Shown piece by piece: positions 16,624-24,560 of a stretch of 64,000 bases of DNA; position 1 is the stretch's first letter; every line of letters begins with the position of its first letter. The stretch comes from an uncultured Pelagibacteraceae bacterium (GTDB taxonomy: Bacteria; Pseudomonadota; Alphaproteobacteria; Pelagibacterales; Pelagibacteraceae): positions 43,919-107,918 of the forward strand of contig CACFSU010000001.1 in NCBI GenBank assembly GCA_902569055.1, in the 5' to 3' direction. The notes below the pieces were generated by a model. It was not told the DNA's origin. It did no database searches and saw only the letters and a list, made by a program, of their open reading frames with translations. Made by a program: the position numbers and the translations under genes.

Positions 16624-17304
16624 TTATTTAGAAAGTAATCTAATTAAATTTTTTAATCCTTTTTTTTTTAAATTTTTTTTAGAAGTAAAAATACATGCTT
16701 GAGATTTTAAAATATGACCGTCTTTAAGCACACGTAAGTTATTTACTTTAAGAGTTTCACCTGTAGAAGTTATATCTGTGATTAATTCTGCAGACCCTGT
16801 AAAAGGATAAGCTTCCGTGGCTCCTAAGCTACTAACTAATCTAAATTGAGTTACACCTTTTGAAAATAAAAATTCTCTAGTCAAATTTGGGTATTTAGTT
16901 GCAACTCTCAATCTCTTTTTCTTTTTATCTCTAAATTCAAATGCAATTTCTTCTAAATCAGCTATTGTCTGAACATCAATCCAAGGATCAGGAATAGCAA
17001 CAACTAAATTTGCTTTACCAAATTCATATTTTTTTAGTACATTAATTTTTTTTTGAGTATTAATTTCACTCTCTTTAAATAGGTCAAATCCAGAAAAACC
17101 AAGATCTAAAGAACCATCTCCTAACCTTTCAATAATTTCCCTTGCATGTAAATATAGAATTTTTATATTTGATTTATTTTTTACTGAACCAATTAATTCT
17201 CTTCTTTCTGAAATAAGTTTTAATTTTTTCTTACTAAAGATATTTAAAACGTCTTTTCTTAATCTACCTTTGCTTGGAATTCCTATATTAATTATATTTT
17301 TCAT
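16624..17304 (-). CDS. hisG: ATP phosphoribosyltransferase, short form
   Basis: Catalyses the first step of histidine synthesis, ATP plus PRPP. It is the short catalytic form (226 aa, no C-terminal ACT domain), which requires HisZ; hisZ lies directly upstream. IGIPSKGRLRKD opens the protein, LDLGFSGFDLF and LVVAIPDPW are in the core, and TGSAELITDITSTGETL (about residues 150-166) is the PRPP site. The track start at 17310 is TTG. I prefer the ATG at 17304, two codons later and just past the hisZ stop; both are possible. Confidence 0.93.
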   Translation of the reverse strand: MKNIINIGIPSKGRLRKDVLNIFSKKKLKLISERRELIGSVKNKSNIKILYLHAREIIERLGDGSLDLGFSGFDLFKESEINTQKKINVLKKYEFGKANLVVAIPDPWIDVQTIADLEEIAFEFRDKKKKRLRVATKYPNLTREFLFSKGVTQFRLVSSLGATEAYPFTGSAELITDITSTGETLKVNNLRVLKDGHILKSQACIFTSKKNLKKKGLKNLIRLLSK

Positions 17305-17306
17305 AA

Positions 17307-18359
17307 TCAATAATTTAAATTTAATGCAGCTCCTACTGCTGATACTTGTTTTTTTGAACCTAGGTCAGAAATTAATTGGTCATATCTTCCACCGTTAACA
17401 ACATTTTTTATTTTATTATTTGATTTAATTTCAATTTTAAAAACCATTCCTGTATAATATTCGAGCTGTCTTCCAAAAGAAGTTGAAAAAAAAACATTAA
17501 GTTTTAAAATTCTATTTGATGATGTTGGAAAATATCTTTGATCAACTGCTAAATTTATTTGATATTTTTTAAAAAATTTATTTAATACTTTTGCAGCTTT
17601 GTTAATAGGACATTTAATCTTCAAAAATTCTTTTATAATTTTTGATACATTTCTTCCTTTGCTTAATCGTCTTGGATCTTTTATCTTTTTATCAAATCGC
17701 TTTAAAATTTCTTCAACTGTTCTTCCTACAACAATAGATGCTTTATCTTCTTTTAACATTTTTAAATAACGCCTTTTATCTATTTCTACAATAGTTGGAT
17801 CAACATCTGAGTTTGTCTCCAATCTTTTTAATAAATCAGTGAAATATTCTTCTCTCCAAAAATGTCTAGAGAGTCTTAATTTCCATCTTTTCGGAATATC
17901 TAATTTAGATATTAAGATATTAAATATTTCAACATTACCAAGCGTTAAAGTTCCTGATGAATATTTTAAATCTTTTAACGATTTTAAAGATGTATTTATT
18001 ATTTCTTTATCATCATTTTTTTCATCTTTAGAACCAATAATTTCAAATCCAATTTGATCTCTGATAATTGAATCTTTTTTATTTTGAGATTTTCTATAAG
18101 CCTGTCCACTGTAAGATATTTTTTCTTTACCCTTCAAATTGTTTTCTAAATATCTGAGACATGAGACAATTGTTAAATCAGGACGTAAGCACAACTCACT
18201 TCCATTTTGATCAACAAATGAAAAAATAAACTTTCTAAAATTCTCTCCTGATCTTTGAACAATGTGATTTGCCTCAATTACTGAAGGTAATTCAATATAC
18301 TTAAATCCTTTAGCTTTTACAGACTTAAGAATTTTTTCAGATAAATTTTTTGATTTCAT
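17307..18359 (-). CDS. hisZ: ATP phosphoribosyltransferase regulatory subunit
   Basis: A HisRS-like protein without tRNA charging activity that activates and feedback-regulates short HisG. The class II synthetase-like fold is seen in LCLRPDLTIVSCLRYL (motif 2 like), SGQAYR, and the C-terminal NVVNGGRYDQLISDLG (motif 3 like). Length 350 aa fits HisZ. It overlaps the upstream hisS by 23 bases in another frame and precedes hisG. HisRS, its paralogue HisZ and the HisZ partner are therefore co-transcribed. Confidence 0.9.
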   Translation of the reverse strand: MKSKNLSEKILKSVKAKGFKYIELPSVIEANHIVQRSGENFRKFIFSFVDQNGSELCLRPDLTIVSCLRYLENNLKGKEKISYSGQAYRKSQNKKDSIIRDQIGFEIIGSKDEKNDDKEIINTSLKSLKDLKYSSGTLTLGNVEIFNILISKLDIPKRWKLRLSRHFWREEYFTDLLKRLETNSDVDPTIVEIDKRRYLKMLKEDKASIVVGRTVEEILKRFDKKIKDPRRLSKGRNVSKIIKEFLKIKCPINKAAKVLNKFFKKYQINLAVDQRYFPTSSNRILKLNVFFSTSFGRQLEYYTGMVFKIEIKSNNKIKNVVNGGRYDQLISDLGSKKQVSAVGAALNLNY

Positions 18360-19734
18360 TAATTAAATTTTCTTTTGGAATAGTAATTTGATTATTTTCA
18401 CCTTTAACTCCTAATAAATTTTTTAAAGTGATTGTATTTTCTTTAAATTCATTATCCCCACAAATTACTGCTACGGGACATTCCCTTTTATTAGCGTAAG
18501 TTAATTGTTTTCCTAGATTTTTTTTACTATCTAAAAAAATTTCAGAATTAATATTATTGTCTCTTAAAATTTTTAAAATTTCATAATAATTTTTTAAGTA
18601 TTTTTCAGCCATGACACATACAATAACTGGTTTTTGTTCATCAATTTTAACTTGATCCAACTGCAACATAGCAAACAATAATCGATCAACTCCAATGCTT
18701 ACTCCTGTACCTGGAATATCCACTCCTTTAAATCTTGAGATTAATTTATTATATTGGCCTCCAGAACAAATACTGCCAATATCAACTTCTTTGCCTTTAC
18801 TGTTTTTTGCTTTAAAGTTAAGATTAGTTTCAACACAAAATCCATCATAATAGTCAAGACCTCTCACAATAGTAAAATTTGTTTTAACTTGTTCAGTAAA
18901 ATCTCCGTAACTTAAAATTCCATATAATTCCTCAATCTCTTTAATGCCCTCTTGGGTAAGTGAATTTTTAAAATTTTGTTTTAGTTCTTTAATATCCTTA
19001 ATTTTTAAAAAATTAATAATTTGAGATGCTTGATCGTCATTTAAATTAGCGCCTTTTGTAATTGCACCACTTTTATCTTTTCTTTCTTTTTTTAATAAAT
19101 CCTCAACACCTTTTAATCCAAAACCTGATTTATCAAGTTTATCAATAGCTCTCATAACTTTAATCTGTTTATCGTTTGATATTTTTAATTCCTCAATTAA
19201 ACCTTGAACAATTTTACGATTACTAACATTAATAACAAATTGATCTTTTTGAAGGCCACATTCAATTAATGTATTTGCAATTAAATTGCACAACTCTGCA
19301 TTTGCTTGAGCAGGATTGACATTTCCAATTATATCACAATCTGCTTGAGTAAATTCTCTATAACGAGCATTACCAGCCTTTTCATTTCTAAATACATTTT
19401 GAATAGCATATCTTTTATATACTGAAGGAAGTTCTTGATTATTCTGGGCAACAAATCTTGCCAAAGGACTAGATAAATCATATCTAAGAGTAATGTTTTT
19501 ATCACCATCTTCAAATGAGAAGATATCAGACATAGAATTACTATCGTCCTCTGCAATAAAGGATCCTATATTTTCGCTAATCTCAAATGATGGAGTTTCT
19601 AAGGGATCAAACCCAAATCTAACAAAATTATCTTCAATAGCTTTTAAAAGCTTTTTTTTAAGAAGTAATTTTTTATTCCATCTATCTTCAAATCCTGAAG
19701 GTAATCCAGGAATTAATTTGTTTTCTTTATTCAT
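18337..19734 (-). CDS. hisS: Histidyl-tRNA synthetase
   Basis: Charges tRNA-His. Class II motifs: FEDGDKNITLRYDLSSPLARFV, the motif 2 loop YRNEKAGNARYREFTQADCDIIG, and the HisRS-specific IVRGLDYYDGFCVE and GSICSGGQYNKLI. A C-terminal anticodon domain follows (KPVIVCVM...). The track ORF begins at a TTG inside tRNA-His; its first 16 residues are tRNA sequence. The real start is the ATG at 19734 (465 aa), only four bases after the CCA of tRNA-His. There is no room for a Shine-Dalgarno site outside the tRNA. The 3' end overlaps hisZ by 23 bases. Confidence 0.93.
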   Translation of the reverse strand: MNKENKLIPGLPSGFEDRWNKKLLLKKKLLKAIEDNFVRFGFDPLETPSFEISENIGSFIAEDDSNSMSDIFSFEDGDKNITLRYDLSSPLARFVAQNNQELPSVYKRYAIQNVFRNEKAGNARYREFTQADCDIIGNVNPAQANAELCNLIANTLIECGLQKDQFVINVSNRKIVQGLIEELKISNDKQIKVMRAIDKLDKSGFGLKGVEDLLKKERKDKSGAITKGANLNDDQASQIINFLKIKDIKELKQNFKNSLTQEGIKEIEELYGILSYGDFTEQVKTNFTIVRGLDYYDGFCVETNLNFKAKNSKGKEVDIGSICSGGQYNKLISRFKGVDIPGTGVSIGVDRLLFAMLQLDQVKIDEQKPVIVCVMAEKYLKNYYEILKILRDNNINSEIFLDSKKNLGKQLTYANKRECPVAVICGDNEFKENTITLKNLLGVKGENNQITIPKENLINEIKKFI

Positions 19735-19738
19735 TTTT

Positions 19739-19813
19739 TGGTACCCGGGCTGAGAGTCGAACTCAAACTTAAAGTTCCACAAACTTCCGTGCTAACCATT
19801 ACACCACCCGGGC
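19739..19813 (-). tRNA. tRNA-His (GTG)
   Basis: A 75-base cloverleaf reads on the minus strand. The acceptor is GCCCGGG/CCCGGGT, the D stem GTGT/GCAC, the anticodon stem GAAGT/ACTTT with loop TTGTGGA (anticodon GTG), and the T stem TTGAG/CTCAG with loop TTCGACT. CCA is encoded. The first acceptor pair is G1-U72 and the discriminator is A73. There is no G-1:C73 pair, the state known from a large alphaproteobacterial group with a matching HisRS. It sits four bases upstream of hisS. Confidence 0.95.
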
Positions 19814-19873
19814 TTATCCTTTTTGTTTTTATCTTATTTTGTGTGGATTTAAAATTATATTATAAATGATTAA

Positions 19874-19893
19874 ATGCTAGCTTTAGCTAGCAT
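19874..19893 (-). terminator. Perfect 8-bp hairpin, possible terminator
   Basis: ATGCTAGC-TTTA-GCTAGCAT forms a perfect 8-bp stem with a 4-base loop, one of the most GC-containing palindromes in the local AT background. On the minus strand it is followed by TTTAATCATTTATAAT, which has T-tracts but no clean U-run. It could terminate the small-ORF transcript or bind a regulator ahead of tRNA-His. Confidence 0.4.
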
Positions 19894-19984
19894 GGAAATG
19901 ACTGTGCACACCTCTATTATTTCCTCTTGGAATAATTTTCAGAGTACTTGTAATTATATTTCTGTTGGTCGCTTTAATAATCAT
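19883..19984 (-). CDS. Candidate small basic protein, 33 aa
   Basis: Too short for the ORF track. The ATG at 19984 is preceded by AAAAGG seven bases upstream, a plausible Shine-Dalgarno sequence. The peptide (MIIKATNRNIITSTLKIIPR... ending HSHFHAS) is basic in the middle and His-rich at the end. I do not recognise it. The stop falls inside the loop of a perfect 8-bp hairpin (19874-19893). It occupies most of an otherwise empty 270-base gap between cspA and tRNA-His, on the strand of both. It may be a real small gene or chance. Confidence 0.45.
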   Translation of the reverse strand: MIIKATNRNIITSTLKIIPRGNNRGVHSHFHAS

Positions 19985-20024
19985 GAACAACCTTTTAGAC
20001 AAATAATAAAATTATTCAAGCCTT

Positions 20025-20066
20025 AAAAAGGACGTTTACCAAATTTTCTTAGATAAAACGCCCTTT
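20025..20066 (-). terminator. Rho-independent terminator after cspA
   Basis: Read on the minus strand, AAAGGGCGUUU pairs with AAACGUCCUUU (11 bp including one G-U), with an 18-base loop and a run of five U at the 3' end (plus-strand 20025-20029). It begins 18 bases after the cspA stop. This is the clearest terminator in the window. Confidence 0.7.
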
Positions 20067-20083
20067 ACAATTTTCTCAAATAA

Positions 20084-20296
20084 TTAGTCTAATTTTTTTA
20101 GATTTATAGCAGAGGGACCTTTGGGACCGTCTTCTAATGTAAACTCTAGTTTGTCTCCTTCGTTTAAATACCTCATCCCAGCTGCTTTTACTGCTGATGC
20201 GTGAACGAATGCATCTTTTTCTTTATCATCTCTTTCGATAAATCCGTAACCCTTTTTACCGTTAAACCATTTTACTTTACCATGTAGTGTACTCAT
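20084..20296 (-). CDS. cspA: Cold shock domain protein
   Basis: A single OB-fold CSD protein that binds single-stranded nucleic acid and melts RNA structure. RNP1 is KGYGFIE (about residues 16-22) and RNP2 is [17 protein letters not shown] opens the domain. Length 70 aa is standard. It has its own terminator downstream and an AT-rich 79-base leader upstream, so it is probably transcribed on its own. Not all CSD proteins are cold-induced. Confidence 0.94.
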   Translation of the reverse strand: MSTLHGKVKWFNGKKGYGFIERDDKEKDAFVHASAVKAAGMRYLNEGDKLEFTLEDGPKGPSAINLKKLD

Positions 20297-20375
20297 CTTA
20301 TTTCTTAGTCCTTTTTGTTATTTATTATGACTGGAAGTTAAATTTTTTTTAAATTTTTTTCAAGATTAAAAGTGG
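20297..20375 (-). promoter_or_regulatory. cspA upstream region
   Basis: These 79 bases between the tRNA-Phe CCA and the cspA ATG probably contain the cspA promoter and leader. AAAGGA lies about 14 bases before the start codon. No distinct promoter boxes can be chosen in the A/T-rich tract. Confidence 0.35.
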
Positions 20376-20450
20376 TGGTGGCTGAGGAAGGATTCGCACC
20401 TCCGACACAAGCCTTTTCAGGGCTCTGCTCTACTCCTGAGCTACTCAGCC
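20376..20450 (-). tRNA. tRNA-Phe (GAA)
   Basis: A complete cloverleaf with encoded CCA. The acceptor is GGCTGAG/CTCAGCC, the anticodon stem GAGCC/GGCTT with loop CTGAAAA (anticodon GAA), and A73. It begins only six bases after the infA stop codon on the same strand, so it is probably released from the infA transcript by RNase P. Confidence 0.95.
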
Positions 20451-20456
20451 TTAAGA

Positions 20457-20672
20457 TTAACCTCTAAAGATTATTCTACCTTTAGTAAGATCGTAAGGGG
20501 TCATTTCTACTGTAACATTATCGCCTTGCAGGACTCTAATTCTATTTTTTCTGAGCTTTCCTGCAGTATGAGCCGTAACTGTATGACCATTTTCTAATTG
20601 AACTCTAAACATAGCATTAGGTAACAAATCTGTTACTGTGCCCTTAAATTCAAGTAGATCTTGTTTTGACAA
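20457..20672 (-). CDS. infA: Translation initiation factor IF-1
   Basis: A small OB-fold factor that blocks the ribosomal A site during initiation. The sequence is textbook: [47 protein letters not shown]. Length 71 aa. The start codon is TTG at 20672, with AGGAG 8 bases upstream deciding it. It follows hisD by 2 bases and precedes tRNA-Phe by 6. Confidence 0.96.
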   Translation of the reverse strand: MSKQDLLEFKGTVTDLLPNAMFRVQLENGHTVTAHTAGKLRKNRIRVLQGDNVTVEMTPYDLTKGRIIFRG

Positions 20673-20674
20673 AT

Positions 20675-21958
20675 TTATTTTCTCCTAATTCTTTTTTTTA
20701 CTGAGTAAGCATGTCCTGCTAAACCCTCATAATTTGCAAGAGTTATAACTGATGGCCCAAGACTTTCAATACCCTTTTTCGATAAGTTAATATAAGAAAT
20801 TCTTTTATAAAATTCGTTAACGCTTAATCCACTGGAATATTTTGCCGAACCATTTGTTGGTAATACATGGTTTGAACCTACATTATAATCTGTCATTGCC
20901 ATTACTGCATATTTTCCTAAACAAATTGACCCAGCATTATTAATTTTTTTTACTAAGGATTTATAGTTTTTAACATTTAACTCCAAGTGTTCTGGTGCAA
21001 TTTTATTTATTAAATCTATAATTTTTTTATCTGAACTAATATGAATTAAAATCCCATTATTAATTAAACTTTTTTTAGCTATAAAATTTCTTGGAATTTT
21101 TTTTAATTGTTTAAAAATTTCTATTTTTACTTTTTCAATAAATCTTATATCTTTCGAAATTAGAATACATTGAGCTAATGAATCATGTTCTGCTTGTCCA
21201 ACTAAATCACTTGCAACCCATTCTGGATTAGAAAACTTATCACATACAATTGTTATTTCAGATGGTCCAGCAGTCATCCCTTCTATACCTACATCTCCGA
21301 ATACCTCTTTTTTTGCTGCAGCAACATAAGCGTTACCCGGTCCTACAATTTTATTTACTTTTTTTATTTTTTTAGTTCCATACGCAACAGCTGCAATTGC
21401 AGATGGTCCACCTATTGAATAAATTTCTTTGATTTTACATTTTCTTGCAGCGTATAAAACTGCAGAATTTTGTTTTCCTTTTGGCCCAGGATTAATCATC
21501 ACTATTCTTTTAACACCTGCTACTAAAGCAGGTATCGCATTCATTAAAACACTTGAAGGATATGACGCAGTTGAACCAGGAACATAAATTGCGACTGATT
21601 CTACGGGTAAATACTTATATTCAAGTTTGTTACCTAATATATCTTTATAGGAAATATTTTTAAATTTCTGGAGAGAGTGAAATTTATAAATTCTATTATA
21701 AGCAATATCAATTGCTCTTTTTACTTCTTTTTCTAAGCTTGCAATTGAATTTGATATTTGTTTTGTAGAGGGAAATATTCTTGAATTTTTGTTAAATCTT
21801 TTCTCATATTTAATTAAAGCTTTATCACCATTTTTCTTAACATCCCTAATTATATCTGAAACAGAAATTTGGCCAGATTGAATCTTATTTTTTCTTTTTA
21901 ATAATAATTTATCTAAAATTCGATCAAAATTTTTACTATTACTATTTAATATATTCAT
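20675..21958 (-). CDS. hisD: Histidinol dehydrogenase
   Basis: Oxidises histidinol to histidine in two NAD-dependent steps. [16 protein letters not shown] and [11 protein letters not shown] are family blocks. AEHDSLAQ carries metal ligands and the substrate region, and the tail has [23 protein letters not shown]. The track start at 21961 is TTG; the ATG at 21958 is the better choice (427 aa). It sits in a murA-DUF2948-hisD-infA run, the usual alphaproteobacterial order, and is separate from hisG/hisZ, about 4 kb away. Confidence 0.94.
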   Translation of the reverse strand: MNILNSNSKNFDRILDKLLLKRKNKIQSGQISVSDIIRDVKKNGDKALIKYEKRFNKNSRIFPSTKQISNSIASLEKEVKRAIDIAYNRIYKFHSLQKFKNISYKDILGNKLEYKYLPVESVAIYVPGSTASYPSSVLMNAIPALVAGVKRIVMINPGPKGKQNSAVLYAARKCKIKEIYSIGGPSAIAAVAYGTKKIKKVNKIVGPGNAYVAAAKKEVFGDVGIEGMTAGPSEITIVCDKFSNPEWVASDLVGQAEHDSLAQCILISKDIRFIEKVKIEIFKQLKKIPRNFIAKKSLINNGILIHISSDKKIIDLINKIAPEHLELNVKNYKSLVKKINNAGSICLGKYAVMAMTDYNVGSNHVLPTNGSAKYSSGLSVNEFYKRISYINLSKKGIESLGPSVITLANYEGLAGHAYSVKKRIRRK

Positions 21959-21961
21959 CAA

Positions 21962-22357
21962 TTATTTAATTTCATTTTGGTCTTCTAATCTTACTTCAAT
22001 TGTTTCCGTTTTTAGTGAAATATGAGCATTGTCATTAAACATTAAATTAATCTCATAATCATCATTATTTTTTAAATAATCAATACCAATCAATTCTAAA
22101 ACTAATTCTTTATTATTTTGATCAATATTTTTTGATTTTACCCGATCTACAAAATCGAATTTACATATACTATTAATTTTTTTATCTTCTTGATTAGTCT
22201 CTACCTTTATTCTTTCAATTGAAATCAAAAATATTTTATTTGTTTTTAGAAATTTAATATCAGATATTTTAACTCTTGCCCCAGCACAACAAGCAGAAAT
22301 CATTTGTAAACCCTCATTTTCAGTTGCAATAATTTTTGCTAAATACTTTTTATCCAT
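21962..22357 (-). CDS. DUF2948 family protein
   Basis: Function unknown. The 131-aa sequence and its position exactly between murA and hisD match the alphaproteobacterial DUF2948 family. ENEGLQMISACCAGARVKISDIKF is the conserved N-terminal part, and a strand-rich C-terminus ends ISLKTETIEVRLED. No signal peptide or transmembrane segment is seen. The track start at 22360 is TTG. I prefer the ATG at 22357, which overlaps the last base of the murA stop (TGATG) and suggests coupled translation. Confidence 0.8.
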   Translation of the reverse strand: MDKKYLAKIIATENEGLQMISACCAGARVKISDIKFLKTNKIFLISIERIKVETNQEDKKINSICKFDFVDRVKSKNIDQNNKELVLELIGIDYLKNNDDYEINLMFNDNAHISLKTETIEVRLEDQNEIK

Positions 22358-23610
22358 CAATTGACTCTTCTAATTTTAGCACCTACTTTTTTCAATTTTT
22401 TTTCTATATTCTCATATCCTCTATCTAAATGATAAATTCTATTAATAACTGATTTTCCTTTAGCTGTTAATGCTGCTAAAATTAAAGAAACCGATGCTCT
22501 AAGGTCAGTAGCCATCAATTCAGCAGGTGCAAAGCTAATTTTTCCTTTAACAATAGCCTTGTTTCCTTTAGTTAAAATTTTTGCTCCCATTCTATTTAAT
22601 TCTGAGACATGCATAAATCTATTTTCAAAAATGTTTTCTTGTATAACCGAACTTTTGTTAGCTTTACACAATAATACCATTATCTGAGCCTGCAAATCAG
22701 TTGGGAAACCAGGGTAAGGAGCTGTTTTAATTTTCATGCTTTTTATTTTCTTATTTCCAATAATTTGAATTCCATTTTTTTTTAAAATTATTTTTGAACC
22801 AATCTTTTTTAAAATATCTATTTCAGTTTTAATTACTTTAGGAATTATATTATTAATTTTTAAATTACCTTCAGTTAAAGCCCCTGCAACCAAGTAAGTT
22901 CCAGCTTCAATTCTATCAAACATTACTGAATAACTTGTTTCGTTAACTTCACTAATTCCAATAATTTTAATTGTTCTTTTTGATGTCCACTCTATTTGAC
23001 ATCCCATTTTATTTAAAAAATTTATTAAATCTTTTATTTCTGGTTCGATCGCACAATTAGATAAAATAGTAGTGCCTCTCGCAAAACTAGAGGCAATAAT
23101 TAAATTTTCAGTTGCTCCGACTGATATTTTTGAAAATCTAATATTGTTTCCCTTTAAGCCTTTTGGTGCATTCGCAATCACATAGCCCTGATCAATTTTG
23201 TATTTAACTCCTAGTTTTGATAATGCTTTTAAATGAACATCAATTGGTCTTGTCCCTATTGCACATCCGCCTGGTAAAGATACTTTTGCTGACCTAAATT
23301 TTGCAAGTAGAGGGCCTAAAACAAGTATTCCTGCTCGCATAGTTTTAACTAGACTATAAGACACAAATTTTTTTCTTTGTTTTGTATTATCAATTATAGT
23401 TTTATTTTTTTTAATTTTTACTTTAGATCCCAACGACACTAACAAAGAAAGCATTGTTTCAATATCTCTTACTTTAGGTAAGTTTTTTAGATAAATTTTT
23501 TTATTAGATAAAATAGTTGCTGCTAAAATTGGCAAAGAAGCATTCTTTGAGCCAGATATTTTAATTTGTCCTTTGAGCTTATTTGCTCCAAAGACTTCTA
23601 ATTTTTGCAT
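22357..23610 (-). CDS. murA: UDP-N-acetylglucosamine 1-carboxyvinyltransferase
   Basis: First committed step of peptidoglycan synthesis. KGQIKISGSKNASLPILAATIL starts the fold. The catalytic Cys is in LPGGCAIGTRPIDVH (about residue 116), and PYPGFPTDLQAQ and MATDLRASVSLILA are conserved. Length 417 aa is normal. It is a structural relative of AroA, also in this window. It lies 2 bases after dcd on the same strand. Confidence 0.95.
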   Translation of the reverse strand: MQKLEVFGANKLKGQIKISGSKNASLPILAATILSNKKIYLKNLPKVRDIETMLSLLVSLGSKVKIKKNKTIIDNTKQRKKFVSYSLVKTMRAGILVLGPLLAKFRSAKVSLPGGCAIGTRPIDVHLKALSKLGVKYKIDQGYVIANAPKGLKGNNIRFSKISVGATENLIIASSFARGTTILSNCAIEPEIKDLINFLNKMGCQIEWTSKRTIKIIGISEVNETSYSVMFDRIEAGTYLVAGALTEGNLKINNIIPKVIKTEIDILKKIGSKIILKKNGIQIIGNKKIKSMKIKTAPYPGFPTDLQAQIMVLLCKANKSSVIQENIFENRFMHVSELNRMGAKILTKGNKAIVKGKISFAPAELMATDLRASVSLILAALTAKGKSVINRIYHLDRGYENIEKKLKKVGAKIRRVN

Positions 23611-23612
23611 GA

Positions 23613-24167
23613 TTAAACTTTAGGTAATGTGACGCCAGTTTGACCCATATATTTACCATTTCGATCAGCATAAGTAACATCTGGTTTTTCATTTCCTTTA
23701 AGGAAAATAAATTGAGCAACCCCTTCATTTGCATAAATTTTTGCTGGTAAGGGAGTTGTGTTAGAAAATTCTAAAGTAACATAGCCTTCCCAACCTGGTT
23801 CCAAAGGGGTAACATTCACAATAATTCCACATCTTGCATATGTTGATTTTCCTAGACAAATAACAAGCACATCGTTTGGTATTTTAAACTTCTCAACTGT
23901 TCTGGCCAATACAAAAGAATTTGGAGGAATAATGCACTCAGAATTATTTTTTGTTACAAAATTAGTAGGTTTAAAGTTTTTAGGATCTACTATTTCAGAA
24001 TTTACATTTGTAAAAATTTTAAACTCATCTGAAACTCTTGCATCATAACCAAATGAGGATAAACCGTAAGAAATACTATCACCTCGAATTTGTTTTTCTT
24101 CAAATGGACTAATCATCCCTTTTTCCTTAGACATTTTTCTAATCCACTTATCTGAAAGAACTGACAT
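23613..24167 (-). CDS. dcd: dCTP deaminase
   Basis: Makes dUTP from dCTP for thymidylate synthesis. [59 protein letters not shown] and the C-terminal [12 protein letters not shown] are diagnostic; the Glu of TLEFSN is the expected catalytic base. Length 184 aa is typical. The upstream gap to the small lysine-rich ORF is 3 bases. Confidence 0.94.
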   Translation of the reverse strand: MSVLSDKWIRKMSKEKGMISPFEEKQIRGDSISYGLSSFGYDARVSDEFKIFTNVNSEIVDPKNFKPTNFVTKNNSECIIPPNSFVLARTVEKFKIPNDVLVICLGKSTYARCGIIVNVTPLEPGWEGYVTLEFSNTTPLPAKIYANEGVAQFIFLKGNEKPDVTYADRNGKYMGQTGVTLPKV

Positions 24168-24170
24168 TAA

Positions 24171-24266
24171 TTACTTTTTTTTATTTTTTTTTTTAAAAAA
24201 CTTTCTTTTTTTTAAATTTCTCCTTAAGGCTAATTCTAGTCTCTCATCTTTTTTTTTATTACTCAT
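24171..24266 (-). CDS. Small lysine-rich protein, 31 aa (conserved alphaproteobacterial type)
   Basis: Not in the ORF track. ATG at 24266 overlaps the stop of the preceding 65-aa gene as ATGA, and the TAA lies 3 bases before the dcd start. The peptide reads MSNKKKDERLELALRRNLKKR followed by a Lys-rich tail. The RLExALRxNLKRRK pattern recalls a tiny uncharacterised protein common in Alphaproteobacteria. That link is from memory and unverified. The exact fit between two genes with a 4-base overlap supports a real coding sequence. Confidence 0.65.
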   Translation of the reverse strand: MSNKKKDERLELALRRNLKKRKFFKKKNKKK

Positions 24267-24460
24267 TCTTTGTCAGGATTAGTTAAAAAATCTAAAGTAA
24301 TTGGCTTAGAAGAATCTAGGGCTGAAGCTTTCTCTTCTTTTTTGGGACCTTCTTTGGCTAGTCGCTTCGCTTTTTTTTCAGCAAGCTTTCTTTCCCTCTT
24401 AGCTTGCTTCTCCATTAGCTTAGCACTTTTAGTTGATTTATAATCATAATGAATGCCCAT
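24263..24460 (-). CDS. Uncharacterised small lysine-rich protein
   Basis: A 65-aa protein I do not recognise. The N-terminus MGIHYDYKSTKSAKLMEKQ is followed by a Lys/Glu/Ala helix of about 25 residues (KRERKLAEKKAKRLAKEG) and a C-terminal LDSSKPITLDFLTNPDKE. It has no membrane segment. It is coupled by ATGA to the 31-aa ORF downstream and faces tRNA-Thr across a 100-base gap. Basic helix plus acidic tail suggests nucleic acid or ribosome association, but that is only a guess. Confidence 0.65.
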   Translation of the reverse strand: MGIHYDYKSTKSAKLMEKQAKRERKLAEKKAKRLAKEGPKKEEKASALDSSKPITLDFLTNPDKE

Positions 24461-24560
24461 AAAAAATCCTCACGTTTGTATAAAGCATATTAATAAAAAA
24501 ATTAAGGCAATAATTTGAAAAAAATGCTTTATTATCAATCAAATATAATTGAAAATAACT
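24461..24560. promoter_or_regulatory. Divergent promoter region with TATAAT for tRNA-Thr
   Basis: A consensus -10 box TATAAT lies at 24544-24549, 12 bases before the mature 5' end of tRNA-Thr, and no good -35 is seen. A pair of 9-base inverted arms, ATAAAGCAT (24480-24488) and ATGCTTTAT (24524-24532), spans the region; the separation of 35 bases is too wide for a terminator. Confidence 0.45.

Noticed and set aside
19329-19556. Minus-strand 75-aa ORF
   Set aside because: It lies entirely inside hisS on the same strand in another frame, and hisS is complete with all motifs.
24480-24532. 9-base inverted repeat ATAAAGCAT / ATGCTTTAT as a terminator or structured RNA
   Set aside because: The arms are 35 bases apart, A/T-rich, and lie in a divergent promoter gap. 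Kept only as a remark on that region.
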